Shown: positions 16,700-25,878, counted from the first letter of the stretch. The stretch: DNA of 58,791 bases from Gluconobacter potus (GCF_015244705.1 NZ_JABCQF010000012.1:1-58791), one strand, 5' to 3'. Notes: generated by a model not told the origin, from the letters alone. Made by a program: numbers and translations.

Positions 16700-16990
16700 A
16701 TGAGGTGGGAGGGCTTCTGTTGCCCGGTGCCCTCCCGAACCGCGCTTATCGCTTATGCAGCGACAGCGAGCACCTCTGAGTTATCGTTGGCACTTGTAAG
16801 TTTAGCCCGATGACGGTGGTACAATGCCGGGCAAAAGATAAGTCTTTACCATGCGTGTCGAGCCTGTTTCGTCCCCACAGACCCCTTTTGCGAGGGGTTG
16901 TTTTTGGTGGAGACGCCGGGCACTGCCCCCGGGTCCACAACACTTATTTCACTTACCGTTTATCGCCATAGCCGGGGACGAACCCCTTGC
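16700..16990 (-). ncRNA. ssrA: Circularly permuted (two-piece) tmRNA, tag ANDNSEVLAVAA
   Basis: Read on the minus strand the acceptor piece comes first and ends GTCTCC-A-CCA at 16905. A 28-base spacer with a hairpin (16877-16904) is followed by the coding piece, which begins GGGGACGAAACAGG at 16876. GGGGACG (16876-16870) pairs with CGTCTCC (16915-16909) to form the 7-bp acceptor stem, and CGACAC can pair with GTGTTG to extend helix P2. The tag frame is at 16791-16753: Ala-Asn-Asp-Asn-Ser-Glu-Val-Leu-Ala-Val-Ala-Ala-stop. A terminal hairpin (16736-16707) closes the coding piece. Outer ends are estimated. Confidence 0.92.
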
Positions 16991-17124
16991 ACTGCTGAAC
17001 ATAGGAGTGCGCGTGTCCGGTCGCAAGGGAAAAGGCGGGGATGAAAAAAATTAAGCCTCCGGAATCGTGTCAATCCGATTCATTCGGATGACGCCGGTCA
17101 AAAGCCCATGCTAAAGCCGCCGCC

Positions 17125-18036
17125 ATGGCACTGACATCCGAACAGCGCGCTGAAATCGAAGCGCAGCGCAGCGAACCCCAGCTGACCTCCCGTCCGACCG
17201 TGGCGGCGATGGAAAACCTGCTTTTTACACCTTTCGAGGTGCTGGATCATGGTTTCCTGCGCGTCGTCGACTATATGGGCGATGATGGTGCGGTCGTGCA
17301 GGCTGCGCGGGTGTCTTACGGCCGCGGGACGAAGAAAGTGTCCGAGGATGCGGGGCTGATCCGCTATCTGATGCGTCACCGTCATTCGACACCGTTCGAG
17401 ATGTGCGAGATCAAGTTCCATGTGAAGCTGCCCGTCTTCGTGGCACGTCAGTGGATCCGTCATCGCATGGCGAGCGTGAATGAGTATTCGGCGCGCTATT
17501 CCATTCTGGACCGCGAGTTCTATCTGCCGGCGATGGATCAGGTCGCCGCACAGAGCAGTTCGAACCGGCAGGGGCGGAGCGACGCTCTGGATGCCGATAC
17601 GGCGCATCAGGTTCTGGAGATCCTGCGCCGCGATGCCAGCCAGTGCTATGATGACTACGAAAGCCTTCTGAATCCGGAAGGCACAGGTCTGGCGCGTGAG
17701 CTCGCGCGGATCAACCTGACTCTGAACACCTATACCCAGTGGTACTGGAAGATCGATCTGCACAATCTGATGCACTTCCTAGCCCTGCGGGTTGATCCGC
17801 ACGCGCAGTATGAAATCCGCGTCTATGCGGAAAAGATGATCGAGATTCTCAAGGCGTGGGTTCCGGCAACGGCAGCGGCCTTCGAGGAATATCGTCTCGG
17901 CGCCTTCACGCTTTCTGCCGGTATGCTGAAGGTGGTGCGCCGCCGTCTGGCCGGTGAAACGGTCACGCAGGAAAATTCCGGCCTGACCAAGCGCGAGTGG
18001 TCGGAAATGGTGGCGGTTCTGGATGGCGCATCCTGA
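17125..18036 (+). CDS. thyX: Flavin-dependent thymidylate synthase
   Basis: A 303-residue enzyme converting dUMP to dTMP with methylenetetrahydrofolate, FAD and NADPH. The ThyX signature RHRxxSxxExS is clear ([11 protein letters not shown], Arg112 onward), with [10 protein letters not shown] and QWIRHRM around the active site and the C-terminal NLMHFLALR motif that binds dUMP. It replaces ThyA in this type of organism and does not oxidise tetrahydrofolate. The last 14 bases overlap the start of a small ORF. The start follows tmRNA in a divergent arrangement. Confidence 0.97.
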   Translation: MALTSEQRAEIEAQRSEPQLTSRPTVAAMENLLFTPFEVLDHGFLRVVDYMGDDGAVVQAARVSYGRGTKKVSEDAGLIRYLMRHRHSTPFEMCEIKFHVKLPVFVARQWIRHRMASVNEYSARYSILDREFYLPAMDQVAAQSSSNRQGRSDALDADTAHQVLEILRRDASQCYDDYESLLNPEGTGLARELARINLTLNTYTQWYWKIDLHNLMHFLALRVDPHAQYEIRVYAEKMIEILKAWVPATAAAFEEYRLGAFTLSAGMLKVVRRRLAGETVTQENSGLTKREWSEMVAVLDGAS

Positions 18037-18220
18037 TCCCGCTCCGGGACCAGCCGGAAACGATCTCGAACGCCTGATGCTCGCCGCCAGAGAAGCACAG
18101 GCGGCCAATCCAGTCGAAGATGTACCAGAAAGAACGCCAAATCTATTTCTGTGGACGGCAATAGCTATTGCTCTTGTTCTGACATCTCTGGCCATTCATT
18201 TTTTCTGGCCTGCGTCGTAA
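18023..18220 (+). CDS. Small C-tail-anchored membrane protein overlapping thyX
   Basis: A 65-residue ORF with ATG at 18023, inside the end of thyX in another frame. The N-terminal half is polar and proline-rich; residues about 43-62 ([20 protein letters not shown]) form one transmembrane helix close to the C-terminus. The 14-base overlap suggests coupling to thyX translation. No family is recognised. Codon use is plausible but the evidence is modest. Confidence 0.5.
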   Translation: MAHPDPAPGPAGNDLERLMLAAREAQAANPVEDVPERTPNLFLWTAIAIALVLTSLAIHFFWPAS

Positions 18221-18675
18221 AATATTTGAGACTGTAAACGTCAGGTAAAAACAGATTTTCTTGTCTTCTTTTATTTGCGCGGGCTTTTTGAGAGATTCAG
18301 ACCGAATTCGTGTGACTCTCATCACATCAGCTGCTGATTTTTTTACGAACAGAGTTATCCACAGGCTTGGAGTCTCTCTTTAAGGCGCTCCGATTCGGGC
18401 TGATTCTCGGAGTTCTGTTTCTAAATCTCTGATTTTGTTTGATAATTTTATCTACGAATCGTGGGTGCAATCCGATTCTCAGCACAAAGCTGTCAAGAGG
18501 ATTTTGGGAATACCCACATTCCACCCTCTGCGATTACGATACTTGTGCATTACTGATTTTCAGAGGGTGTTTCTGGAGTCCGTAGCCTTGGAAAGGCCGG
18601 AGTTTCGGCCTGCAAGTCCCGGTTTGAACAACATTTTCCAGTCGTCCGGGGCATCGGCCGCTTTTTGGAAAAAGC
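18221..18675. other. AT-richer intergenic region with hairpins and a DnaA box
   Basis: 455 bases without a supported gene, clearly richer in A/T than its neighbours. It holds a perfect DnaA-box sequence TTATCCACA (18355-18363) and inverted repeats CTCCGA/TCGGAG (18388-18393 and 18407-18412), CACCCTCTG/CAGAGGGTG (18522-18530 and 18561-18569) and AGGCCG/CGGCCT (18594-18599 and 18606-18611). Short ORFs here (for example 18435-18833) run into the tRNA and lack ribosome-binding sites. A structured small RNA is possible; I cannot name one. Confidence 0.45.
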
Positions 18676-18750
18676 TGGTGCCGGGTGAGGGATTTGAACC
18701 CCCGGCCTTCGGTTTACAAAACCGCTGCACTACCACTGTGCTAACCCGGC
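18676..18750 (-). tRNA. tRNA-Thr (anticodon TGT)
   Basis: A complete cloverleaf on the minus strand. The acceptor stem GCCGGGT pairs with ACCCGGC; D-stem is GCAC/GTGC; the anticodon loop TTTGTAA gives anticodon TGT; T-loop is TTCAAAT. CCA is encoded at 18678-18676. It lies alone between the AT-rich region and the small lipoprotein gene. Confidence 0.95.
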
Positions 18751-18829
18751 ATCAGCAGTGCGGCTTTTTCCATGCCGGGGCGTATCAGGTCAAGCTTCGG
18801 AGAACGATTCTCTGTGCCTGCGCAGGATT

Positions 18830-18985
18830 TTAGTGCGGGATGGGCGTCATCAGGTCGGCGGGTGGCGGCAGATGCTGTGAGTCCTGCGTAAAGCCGTAAC
18901 CATCGGAAGACAGGCCACGATGCGTGACCGTCTGGGAGCAGGCCCCCAGTGTCAGGCAGGCGCCGATGAGAAGAAGACGGATCAT
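18830..18985 (-). CDS. Small lipoprotein coupled to mrp
   Basis: A 51-residue precursor: MIRLLLIGACLTLGAC with a lipobox LGAC (Cys16), then a short polar, proline-rich mature part ending TPIPH. Its ATG (18985-18983) overlaps the stop of the Mrp gene in an ATGA junction, so it is translated with it. The mature peptide would be about 36 residues, an anchored tail of unknown role. No family recognised. Confidence 0.6.
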   Translation of the reverse strand: MIRLLLIGACLTLGACSQTVTHRGLSSDGYGFTQDSQHLPPPADLMTPIPH

Positions 18986-20181
18986 GACCGTTCTTTCGTG
19001 CTGTGTTCTGAAGACAGGGAGCGGGCCACAGCCTGCGCGAGCCTCGTATAGGCCTGTGCGGCTTCGCTCTGTGGTGCGGAAAGGATGATCGGGGTTCCCT
19101 CATCGCCGCTTGCGCGGATATCGGCCAGAAGCGGGATTTCCGCCAGGAACGGGACCCCCATTTTCTCGGCTTCGGCCTTGGCGCCCCCATGTCCGAACAG
19201 TTCCGTGCGGTGGTTGCAGTTCGGGCAGCAGAAATAGGACATGTTCTCGACAACGCCGAGGATCGGGGTTTCCATCCGTTCGAACATGGCCACGCCGCGC
19301 CGTGCATCCAGCAGCGCGATATCCTGGGGTGTGGAGACGATGACGGCGCCACCGGCTGCCAGCTTGGGGCCGAGCTTCTGAGCCAGGGTCAGCTGGGCGT
19401 CTCCGGTGCCGGGCGGCATGTCGATCACGAGGACGTCGAGTTCGCCCCATTCGACTTCACCCAGAAACTGCGTCAGCGCGCCCATGACCATCGGGCCGCG
19501 CCAGATCATGGCCTGGTTCTCGTCCACCAGATAGCCGATGGACATGCTTTTCAGGCCCCAGGCTTCGATCGGCAGGATCGTCCCGTCCACGACTTCCGGG
19601 CGGGCGTTGCGTCCCAGCATCCGGGGCAGGGACGGGCCATAGATGTCTGCGTCGAGAAGGCCGGTTTTCAGGCCGTGCTGGGCCAGCCCGACCGCCAGGT
19701 TGACGGCCGTGGTGGACTTGCCGACGCCGCCCTTGCCTGAGGCCACCGCAATGACGGCCTTGACGCCGGGCAGCAGCGTTTCAGGCGCATGCCGGCTCGC
19801 GGTATTGCGGCGTTTGTCGCCCAGATTGAAAGGCCGGTGCCCCCCGCTCTGAGCCGGGGCATTGGCAGCGGCCGGCGTTGCGGGACGATGGGACGTGAAG
19901 GACAGCGTGGCGCCCGTGATACCCGGCAGGCTCGCAATCGCGGCTTCGACGCGCGGCCGTAGTGGCTCCACGCGCGAGGCATTGTCGCGCGACGTCGCCA
20001 GCGAGACATGGGCATGACCGTTGCGGACCGACACGCTCTCCAGAGCGGCAAAGGACAGGACGTTCGAGCCCTGGGCGTCCTGCTCGCTTTTCAGGATGTC
20101 GGTAATGCGGGTCTCGGCGCTGGGAAGATTGGTCTCGGGGGAGCCGGGCGGCATGTCGTTGGGGGGCGTGGTGTCAGTCAT
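18982..20181 (-). CDS. mrp: Mrp/ApbC-type iron-sulfur carrier ATPase
   Basis: A 399-residue P-loop ATPase. The N-terminal region (residues about 1-100) corresponds to a divergent MIP18/DUF59-like domain. The MinD/Mrp core has the deviant Walker A GKGGVGKSTTAVNLA, switch motif DADIYGPSLPRML, Walker B VLVIDMPPGTGD and the carboxy-terminal cysteines in YFCCPNC, which hold a bridging 4Fe-4S cluster in dimers. It delivers clusters to apoproteins in the cytoplasm. It is divergent from the Do-type protease gene, and its stop overlaps the start of a small lipoprotein. Confidence 0.93.
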   Translation of the reverse strand: MTDTTPPNDMPPGSPETNLPSAETRITDILKSEQDAQGSNVLSFAALESVSVRNGHAHVSLATSRDNASRVEPLRPRVEAAIASLPGITGATLSFTSHRPATPAAANAPAQSGGHRPFNLGDKRRNTASRHAPETLLPGVKAVIAVASGKGGVGKSTTAVNLAVGLAQHGLKTGLLDADIYGPSLPRMLGRNARPEVVDGTILPIEAWGLKSMSIGYLVDENQAMIWRGPMVMGALTQFLGEVEWGELDVLVIDMPPGTGDAQLTLAQKLGPKLAAGGAVIVSTPQDIALLDARRGVAMFERMETPILGVVENMSYFCCPNCNHRTELFGHGGAKAEAEKMGVPFLAEIPLLADIRASGDEGTPIILSAPQSEAAQAYTRLAQAVARSLSSEHSTKERS

Positions 20182-20305
20182 GCCGGGCTCTCATCAGGGG
20201 AATATCGTATCGGAAAGGACTCTGACCCTAGCATGACCGGGTCGAAAACGCATCCTGAACGGCGGGATGGTGACGAAGGACCACGTTCTGCGTTAGCGTG
20301 CAGGT

Positions 20306-21886
20306 ATGAAAAACCTGCTCGTCCGTTCCGGCGCCCGTCGTGCTGCCTGTCTTGCTGTTTCCGGTCTGGCCCTGTCCCTTGCAGGGGGCTGGAGTGTGAG
20401 CCCTGCCTTTGCCCAGAGCGCGCCGCCGACCTCAAGCCAGCCGTCTTCGGTGCCGACCCCGGCGCCGCGCTCCGTGCCGTCGAGCTTCGCGGATCTGGCG
20501 AACAGGCTGCTTCCCTCGGTCGTGAATGTCTCGACATCCGCGGTTCTCAAGCCGTCAAAGAATGACGACAAGGGCCCGGATTCCAGCGATCCGGACGGTC
20601 CGCAGGTGCCTCCTTTCCAGCCGGGCTCCCCGCTGGAAAAGTTCTTCCATGATTACCTGAAGCACAAACCGGCTCCGAACCAGCCGCCGCGCCGGCAGCA
20701 GGCTCTGGGCTCGGGCTTCATCATCGATGCGTCCGGTATCATCGTGACGAACAACCACGTCATCGAAGGGGCGGATCAGGTCAGCGTGACGCTTCAGGAC
20801 GGGACGGAAATGCCGGCGCGGATCGTGGGGCGGGACAGTCAGGTCGATCTGGCGGTGCTCGAGGTCAAGCCGAAGCATCCGCTTCCGACCGTTCCGCTCG
20901 GGCAGAGCGACAAGGCGCGGATCGGGGACTGGGTTCTGGCGATCGGTAATCCGTTCGGGCTGAACGGGACTGTGACGGCGGGCATCATTTCCTCGCGTGG
21001 GCGAAATGTCGAACACGGGCTGTATGACGACTACATCCAGACTGACGCGGCCATCAACCGCGGTAACTCGGGCGGTCCGCTGTTCAACCTGTCGGGCGAA
21101 GTCATCGGCATCAACACACTGATTTATGGTGGTGCGGGCGGCGATTCCATCGGCATCGGCTTTGCTATTCCCGCTGATGATGCGCGCGGGATTATCGACC
21201 AGCTCCGCCGCACGGGGCATGTCTCCCGTGGCTGGATGGGGCTGAAGTTCCAGGATGTGACGAACGACATCGCGGAGACGCTCGATTTCCATAAGCCGGA
21301 CGGTTCCAACGGCAAGGGGACGCTTATTTCGGAAATCGATCCGAAAGGCCCTGCTGCCAAGGCCGGTCTTGAGGTCGGCGACATCATTACCCGCGTGGGC
21401 GATCAGGACGTGACCGGCCAGACCATGCCGCGCATCATCGCGTCCATCCTGCCTGGTGCGAAGGCGCAGTTGACCGTCTGGCACAAGGGGGCGCTCAAGA
21501 CGCTGCCGATTACGCTGGGACAGTCGCCCACGCCGCCGGACATGCCGCCTTCGGACACGCATCAGCCCGAACATCGTCATGCGGCACTGGGCGAGCTTGG
21601 GGTGACGGTGAGTTCGATCGATGCGGATGCCCGCACGCAGTATGCCCTGACCGACGATCAGCGCGGCGTTCTCGTCTCGCGTGTCGAGGCCGGAAGCCCC
21701 GCCGCATCGCGCGGGATTGCGGAAGGGAACGTCATCACGCAGGTCGGGCAGGACCAGATCAACACGCCGGACGATTTCGCCAAGGCGGTGCAGCGTCTGC
21801 ATGAGCGCAAGAAGACGGAAGTGCTGCTGCTGGTTCAGGACGATGACGGACTGCGCTGGGTGCCGGTGCCCTTCCTTGGGAACTGA
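20306..21886 (+). CDS. degP: Do-family periplasmic serine protease (DegP/DegQ)
   Basis: A 526-residue HtrA protease. The signal peptide ends near FAQ-S (about residue 37). The chymotrypsin-like domain carries His151 in TNNHVIEG, Asp181 in QVDLAVLEV and Ser255 in GNSGGPL. Two PDZ domains follow (about residues 290-390 with MGLKFQDV, and about 430-520 with LGVTVSSID). It degrades and chaperones misfolded envelope proteins. The promoter is shared with the divergent mrp gene. A FUSC-like membrane protein follows 27 bp later and may be co-transcribed. Confidence 0.95.
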   Translation: MKNLLVRSGARRAACLAVSGLALSLAGGWSVSPAFAQSAPPTSSQPSSVPTPAPRSVPSSFADLANRLLPSVVNVSTSAVLKPSKNDDKGPDSSDPDGPQVPPFQPGSPLEKFFHDYLKHKPAPNQPPRRQQALGSGFIIDASGIIVTNNHVIEGADQVSVTLQDGTEMPARIVGRDSQVDLAVLEVKPKHPLPTVPLGQSDKARIGDWVLAIGNPFGLNGTVTAGIISSRGRNVEHGLYDDYIQTDAAINRGNSGGPLFNLSGEVIGINTLIYGGAGGDSIGIGFAIPADDARGIIDQLRRTGHVSRGWMGLKFQDVTNDIAETLDFHKPDGSNGKGTLISEIDPKGPAAKAGLEVGDIITRVGDQDVTGQTMPRIIASILPGAKAQLTVWHKGALKTLPITLGQSPTPPDMPPSDTHQPEHRHAALGELGVTVSSIDADARTQYALTDDQRGVLVSRVEAGSPAASRGIAEGNVITQVGQDQINTPDDFAKAVQRLHERKKTEVLLLVQDDDGLRWVPVPFLGN

Positions 21887-21913
21887 CATCGTCTTCTTGC
21901 GCTGAAAGCTGCC

Positions 21914-22981
21914 ATGAACCTTCTGACACGTCTGAGCCGGAAGTGGCTGTCCGTGCCGCCCCGACACAGCAGATGGCGCGAAGTGATGCGCCCCGCGACG
22001 CGCCAGACCATCCGCGTTCTGGTGTCGGTCGTGGTGGCCTGGGTCGTGGGTTCGCTCATGCATCTGCAGGAGACGATCTGGGCGCTGGTGACAGCGCTGA
22101 TCGTCACGCAGTCCAGCATCAGCCAGACCATGACGACGGCGCGGGACCAGATCAGCGGCACGCTGATCGGAGCGCTGGCAGGGGTGTGTGCGGTTGTGCT
22201 GGAGATCACGACGGGCCTGCGCTGGATCCCGTTCTGGATCATGCTGGCCCCGCTGGTGTTTCTGAGCGCCATCCAGCCGACGCTGCGTTTTGCCTGCATC
22301 ACGCTGATGATCGTGTATCTTTTCCCGAGCCAGGGCAGCCCGTTCCTGCCCATGATCACGCGGCTTCTGGCCATCGTAGTGGGCGTTGCGGTCTCGATCG
22401 TGGTGTCGTTCTTCATCCTGCACAGCAGCGCGCGCAAACAGGCCTTCCATACGGCCGCGCGCCTGTTGCGTCGCATGGACCAGCTTCTCAAGAGCGCGCT
22501 CGACCAGAATACGGGCTGGGCGGCGATCGAGCGCCAGAATGACGATTGCGTGGCTCTGCTGACGGAACTGGAAGACGCCGTGACCGAGGCACGGCGCGAG
22601 CGCTGGAAGGAACTGGAAAAGCGCGATCCGGTTCTGGCGTCACTTCCCAGACTGATGCGGCGGCTTCTGAACGACACGATGCTGGTGGCACGCGCCATTG
22701 CAACGGGGCGTGCGGCAGGGAACACAGGTCTGCTGCCCCTGTACAAGGGGCTGAGTCACGCGCTGCGGGCGCTGGCACATAGTTGTGAAGAGCAGTTGCG
22801 CGCAAAGCGGAACCAGCACGAACAGCAGTCCGAAGACGAGGAAATCCTCGACCTCCTGCCACGGCTGGAAGAACAGACCCGTCCGGAGATGCGCTTTGTG
22901 ATGTCCCTGTTCCGGGAGGATCTCGAACGGGCCGTCGGGGTGGTCATGCGCTCCGATGCGAGCGCCGCAAAAGGCCTCTGA
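21914..22981 (+). CDS. FUSC-family inner-membrane protein
   Basis: A 355-residue protein with an N-terminal bundle of about 5 transmembrane helices (residues 30-180) containing WALVTALIVTQSSISQTM and the DQISGTLIGALAG segment typical of the FUSC/aromatic-acid-exporter fold. A long alpha-helical cytoplasmic region (about 185-345) ends in charged residues. Family members are predicted exporters of aromatic acids or similar compounds; the substrate is unknown. It follows the protease gene closely on the same strand. Confidence 0.75.
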   Translation: MNLLTRLSRKWLSVPPRHSRWREVMRPATRQTIRVLVSVVVAWVVGSLMHLQETIWALVTALIVTQSSISQTMTTARDQISGTLIGALAGVCAVVLEITTGLRWIPFWIMLAPLVFLSAIQPTLRFACITLMIVYLFPSQGSPFLPMITRLLAIVVGVAVSIVVSFFILHSSARKQAFHTAARLLRRMDQLLKSALDQNTGWAAIERQNDDCVALLTELEDAVTEARRERWKELEKRDPVLASLPRLMRRLLNDTMLVARAIATGRAAGNTGLLPLYKGLSHALRALAHSCEEQLRAKRNQHEQQSEDEEILDLLPRLEEQTRPEMRFVMSLFREDLERAVGVVMRSDASAAKGL

Positions 22982-23129
22982 ACAGGCCTCCCCGCGGCTG
23001 GCAGCCAGGGGGCGGAATGGCTCCTGTTGAAACCGTCATTCGGTTTTTACGTTGTTCCGGGGCTATGGTGGCACATGCCCGGCCTTGTCGGTCCCCGTCA
23101 GCGACCGGCCCGAAACCACGGAGAATTCC

Positions 23130-24587
23130 ATGATTACGCGCGAAACCCTCAAGTCTCTTCCTGCCAATGTCCAGGCTCCTCCCTATGACATCGACGGGAT
23201 CAAGCCGGGGATCGTGCATTTCGGCGTGGGTAACTTCTTCCGGGCCCATGAGGCGTTCTATGTCGAGCAGATCCTTGAGCATGCGCCGGACTGGGCGATC
23301 GTTGGTGTTGGCCTGACGGGCAGTGACCGCTCGAAGAAAAAGGCCGAGGAATTCAAGGCTCAGGACTGCCTGTATTCCCTGACCGAGACGGCCCCGTCGG
23401 GCAAGAGCACAGTGCGTGTCATGGGCGCTCTGCGAGACTACCTGCTCGCTCCGGCCGATCCGGAAGCCGTGCTGAAGCATCTCGTTGATCCGGCTATCCG
23501 TATTGTCTCCATGACGATCACGGAAGGCGGCTACAACATCAACGAGACGACCGGTGCCTTCGATCTGGAGAATGCGGCAGTAAAGGCCGATCTTCAGAAT
23601 CCGGAAAAGCCGTCCACCGTTTTCGGTTATGTCGTGGAAGCCCTGCGCCGTCGCCGGGATGCCGGTGGCAAGGCGTTTACGGTCATGTCCTGCGATAACC
23701 TGCGCCATAACGGCAATGTCGCCCGCAAGGCCTTCCTCGGCTATGCGAAGGCGCGCGATCCGGAACTGGCGAAGTGGATTGAAGAAAACGCCACCTTCCC
23801 GAATGGTATGGTCGATCGCATTACCCCGACCGTCTCGGCGGAAATCGCAAAGAAGCTGAACGCAGCCAGCGGGCTGGACGATGATCTGCCGCTGGTGGCC
23901 GAGGATTTCCATCAGTGGGTGCTGGAAGACCAGTTTGCCAATGGTCGTCCCCCGCTGGAAAAGGCAGGCGTGCAGTTTGTCGATGACGTGACGGACTGGG
24001 AACACGTCAAGATCCGGATGCTGAATGCCGGTCACATCACGCTCTGCTTCCCGGGTATTCTTGTCGGATACGAGAACGTGGATGATGCGATCGAGGACAA
24101 GGATCTGCGCGGCAACCTTGAGAACTACCTGAACAAGGACGTCATCCCGACCCTGAAGGCACCGCCGGGCATGACGCTTGAAGGTTACCGGGACAGTGTC
24201 ATCAGCCGTTTTTCCAACAAGGCCATGTCTGATCAGACGCTGCGGATCGCGAGTGATGGTTGCTCCAAAATCCAGGTATTCTGGACGGAAACCGTGCGCC
24301 GGGCCATCGAAGGCAAGCGCGACCTGTCGCGGATTGCGTTCGGGATTGCATCCTATCTCGAGATGCTCCGCGGGCGTGACGAGAAGGGCGGGACGTATGA
24401 ATCGTCCGAGCCGACTTATGGCGAGGCCCAGAAGAAGCTGGCCAAGGCCGATGATTTTGAAAGTGCTCTCAAGCTGCCGGCGTTCGACGGCTGGCGTGAT
24501 CTGGACACGTCCGAGCTGGACCAGAAAGTCATCGCGCTGCGCAAGGTCATCCGCGAGAAAGGTGTGAAGGCCGCTATCCCGGCCTGA
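23130..24587 (+). CDS. NAD(P)-dependent mannitol 2-dehydrogenase
   Basis: A 485-residue long-chain polyol dehydrogenase from the ATG at 23130 (ribosome-binding site ACGGAG; a longer frame from 23052 lacks protein character). The nucleotide-binding motif GVGNFFRAHEAFY and the catalytic set Lys294/Asn299/His302 in KIRMLNAGH match the Lys-x4-Asn-x2-His triad of this family. It interconverts mannitol and fructose in the cytoplasm, the NADPH type known from Gluconobacter. Length matches the family. It ends at a strong bidirectional terminator. Confidence 0.92.
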   Translation: MITRETLKSLPANVQAPPYDIDGIKPGIVHFGVGNFFRAHEAFYVEQILEHAPDWAIVGVGLTGSDRSKKKAEEFKAQDCLYSLTETAPSGKSTVRVMGALRDYLLAPADPEAVLKHLVDPAIRIVSMTITEGGYNINETTGAFDLENAAVKADLQNPEKPSTVFGYVVEALRRRRDAGGKAFTVMSCDNLRHNGNVARKAFLGYAKARDPELAKWIEENATFPNGMVDRITPTVSAEIAKKLNAASGLDDDLPLVAEDFHQWVLEDQFANGRPPLEKAGVQFVDDVTDWEHVKIRMLNAGHITLCFPGILVGYENVDDAIEDKDLRGNLENYLNKDVIPTLKAPPGMTLEGYRDSVISRFSNKAMSDQTLRIASDGCSKIQVFWTETVRRAIEGKRDLSRIAFGIASYLEMLRGRDEKGGTYESSEPTYGEAQKKLAKADDFESALKLPAFDGWRDLDTSELDQKVIALRKVIREKGVKAAIPA

Positions 24588-24603
24588 TCCTCTTTTTCAG
24601 GAC

Positions 24604-24641
24604 ATAAAAAACCGCGCTCCGTGAGGGGCGCGGTTTTTTAT
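24604..24641. terminator. Bidirectional rho-independent terminator
   Basis: ATAAAAAACCGCGC (24604-24617) pairs with GCGCGGTTTTTTAT (24628-24641) around a 10-base loop. It ends the mannitol dehydrogenase gene and, on the other strand, the DUF3309 gene. Confidence 0.9.
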
Positions 24642-24659
24642 GTGGAAAGATTTTTGAGG

Positions 24660-24812
24660 TCAGATCTGTCCCATCAGGACAAGGATCACGACGATGACCA
24701 CGATCAGGCCGAGGCCGCCGGAGGGGTAGTAGCCCCATTTCGAACTGTACGGCCATGACGGCAGCGCACCGATCAGCAGGAGGATCAGGATTACAAGAAG
24801 AATCAGTCCCAT
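24660..24812 (-). CDS. DUF3309 small membrane protein
   Basis: A 50-residue peptide with start ATG at 24812 and stop at 24660. It begins MGLILLVILILLLIGALPSW, a transmembrane helix, continues YSSKWGYYPSGG and ends in a second hydrophobic stretch (LIVVIVVILVLMGQI). This two-helix hairpin with a conserved WGYYPSGG centre matches the DUF3309 family, whose function is unknown. Located between a terminator and the DjlA-like gene. Confidence 0.85.
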   Translation of the reverse strand: MGLILLVILILLLIGALPSWPYSSKWGYYPSGGLGLIVVIVVILVLMGQI

Positions 24813-24886
24813 GGCACGTCTCTCTTGCCGGTTGAGACTGGTCTACGCTTCCGGGTGACTGAAAGTTTCCGCAGGATTGCGAAAGA

Positions 24887-25717
24887 TCAAAGCTGCCGGT
24901 CGCGCTTGATGCGGTCCCAGGCGGCATTGATGCGGGCCACCCGGTCCTGCGCACGCCGGCGCTCTGCTTCCGACATGGGCTTCTGCGCCAGAACATCCGG
25001 ATGGTGCTCGCGGATGAGGGTGCGCCAGCGCACGCGGATTTCCGTATCGGTCGCGCTGCGGGTGATGCCGAGAATGCGATAGGCGTCCGGCTCGTTCCCG
25101 CTGGCGGCGCGGCTGTTGCCGCTTTCCGCCCGGTCCCACGCACCTGGCGGCAGGCCGAATGCCCGGTGCACGCGCTGCAGGAAATCGATTTCCTTCGGGT
25201 GAAGTTCTCGGCTCGGCCCGGCATCGGCACGGGCGATGCGGAACAGGGCCGTCATGAGGTTTTCAAGCGGCGCCGTATTATCGGCATAGGCTTTGCCCAT
25301 TTCGCGGGCATACATCTCGAAATCGTCCGTCCGGTCGCGGGCGCGATCGAACAGCATGCCGACTTCCTTGACGTTATCGGGCGGGAACTGGAAGCAGGTC
25401 TTGAAAGCGTTGATTTCGTGCCGGTTCACCGGCCCGTCGATCTTCGCCAGTTTCGCGCACAGGGCGACAAGGCCGATGGCGTAAAGCTGATCGCGCTTGC
25501 CCAGGGCCGCAGCGATCTTGGCGGCGCCGAAAAAGGCCGCGCTGTTGGGATCGGGACGGCCATTCGCGGGGAAACGCTCGCTCCAGCCGCCCGTCGAGGG
25601 CTTGAGTAGCGAACCGTTATCGGCCGCATGTCCCAGCGCTGCGCCCATCAGTGCTCCGAAAGGACCACCAACCGCGAAGCCCGCGACACCACCGAACATC
25701 TTGCCCCAGATAGCCAT
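24887..25717 (-). CDS. DjlA-like protein (TerB-like domain plus J domain)
   Basis: A 276-residue protein. A Gly/Ala-rich hydrophobic N-terminus (FGGVAGFAVGGPFGALMGAALGH) resembles the glycine-zipper start of DjlA. The middle (about residues 60-190) is a TerB/DjlA-type helical domain with KIDGPVNRHEINAFKT. The C-terminal J domain (about 208-274) has the HPD motif in REHHPDVL. E. coli DjlA is an inner-membrane co-chaperone that regulates capsule-linked signalling; here the same layout suggests a membrane-bound DnaK partner. Second J protein in the window. Confidence 0.88.
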   Translation of the reverse strand: MAIWGKMFGGVAGFAVGGPFGALMGAALGHAADNGSLLKPSTGGWSERFPANGRPDPNSAAFFGAAKIAAALGKRDQLYAIGLVALCAKLAKIDGPVNRHEINAFKTCFQFPPDNVKEVGMLFDRARDRTDDFEMYAREMGKAYADNTAPLENLMTALFRIARADAGPSRELHPKEIDFLQRVHRAFGLPPGAWDRAESGNSRAASGNEPDAYRILGITRSATDTEIRVRWRTLIREHHPDVLAQKPMSEAERRRAQDRVARINAAWDRIKRDRQL

Positions 25718-25878
25718 GTCATCAATCTAGCACGCCCGCTCACAGCGGCAAATGACAGATCGCAGGCAGTAGGCTCCGGAAGAGCCAACCGTCCGGACCC
25801 GCGGGTGTGGTATAAGGCGGGAATTACGAACTTATCGCCGTCTCATGCTTTTGAGACGCAGGTTCTTCTGCTCGTTTC

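Noticed and set aside
18221-18675. Chromosomal replication origin
   Set aside because: Only one DnaA box was found and no origin-linked genes flank it; the region is reported as a gap with a box only.
18435-18833. 132-residue frame across the AT-richer gap and tRNA-Thr
   Set aside because: It reads straight through the tRNA, lacks an RBS and has no domain.
20555-22450. 631-residue open frame on the minus strand across the Do protease and FUSC genes
   Set aside because: Runs through two well-supported genes, is rich in Arg, Gln and His, has no RBS or domain. A shadow frame.
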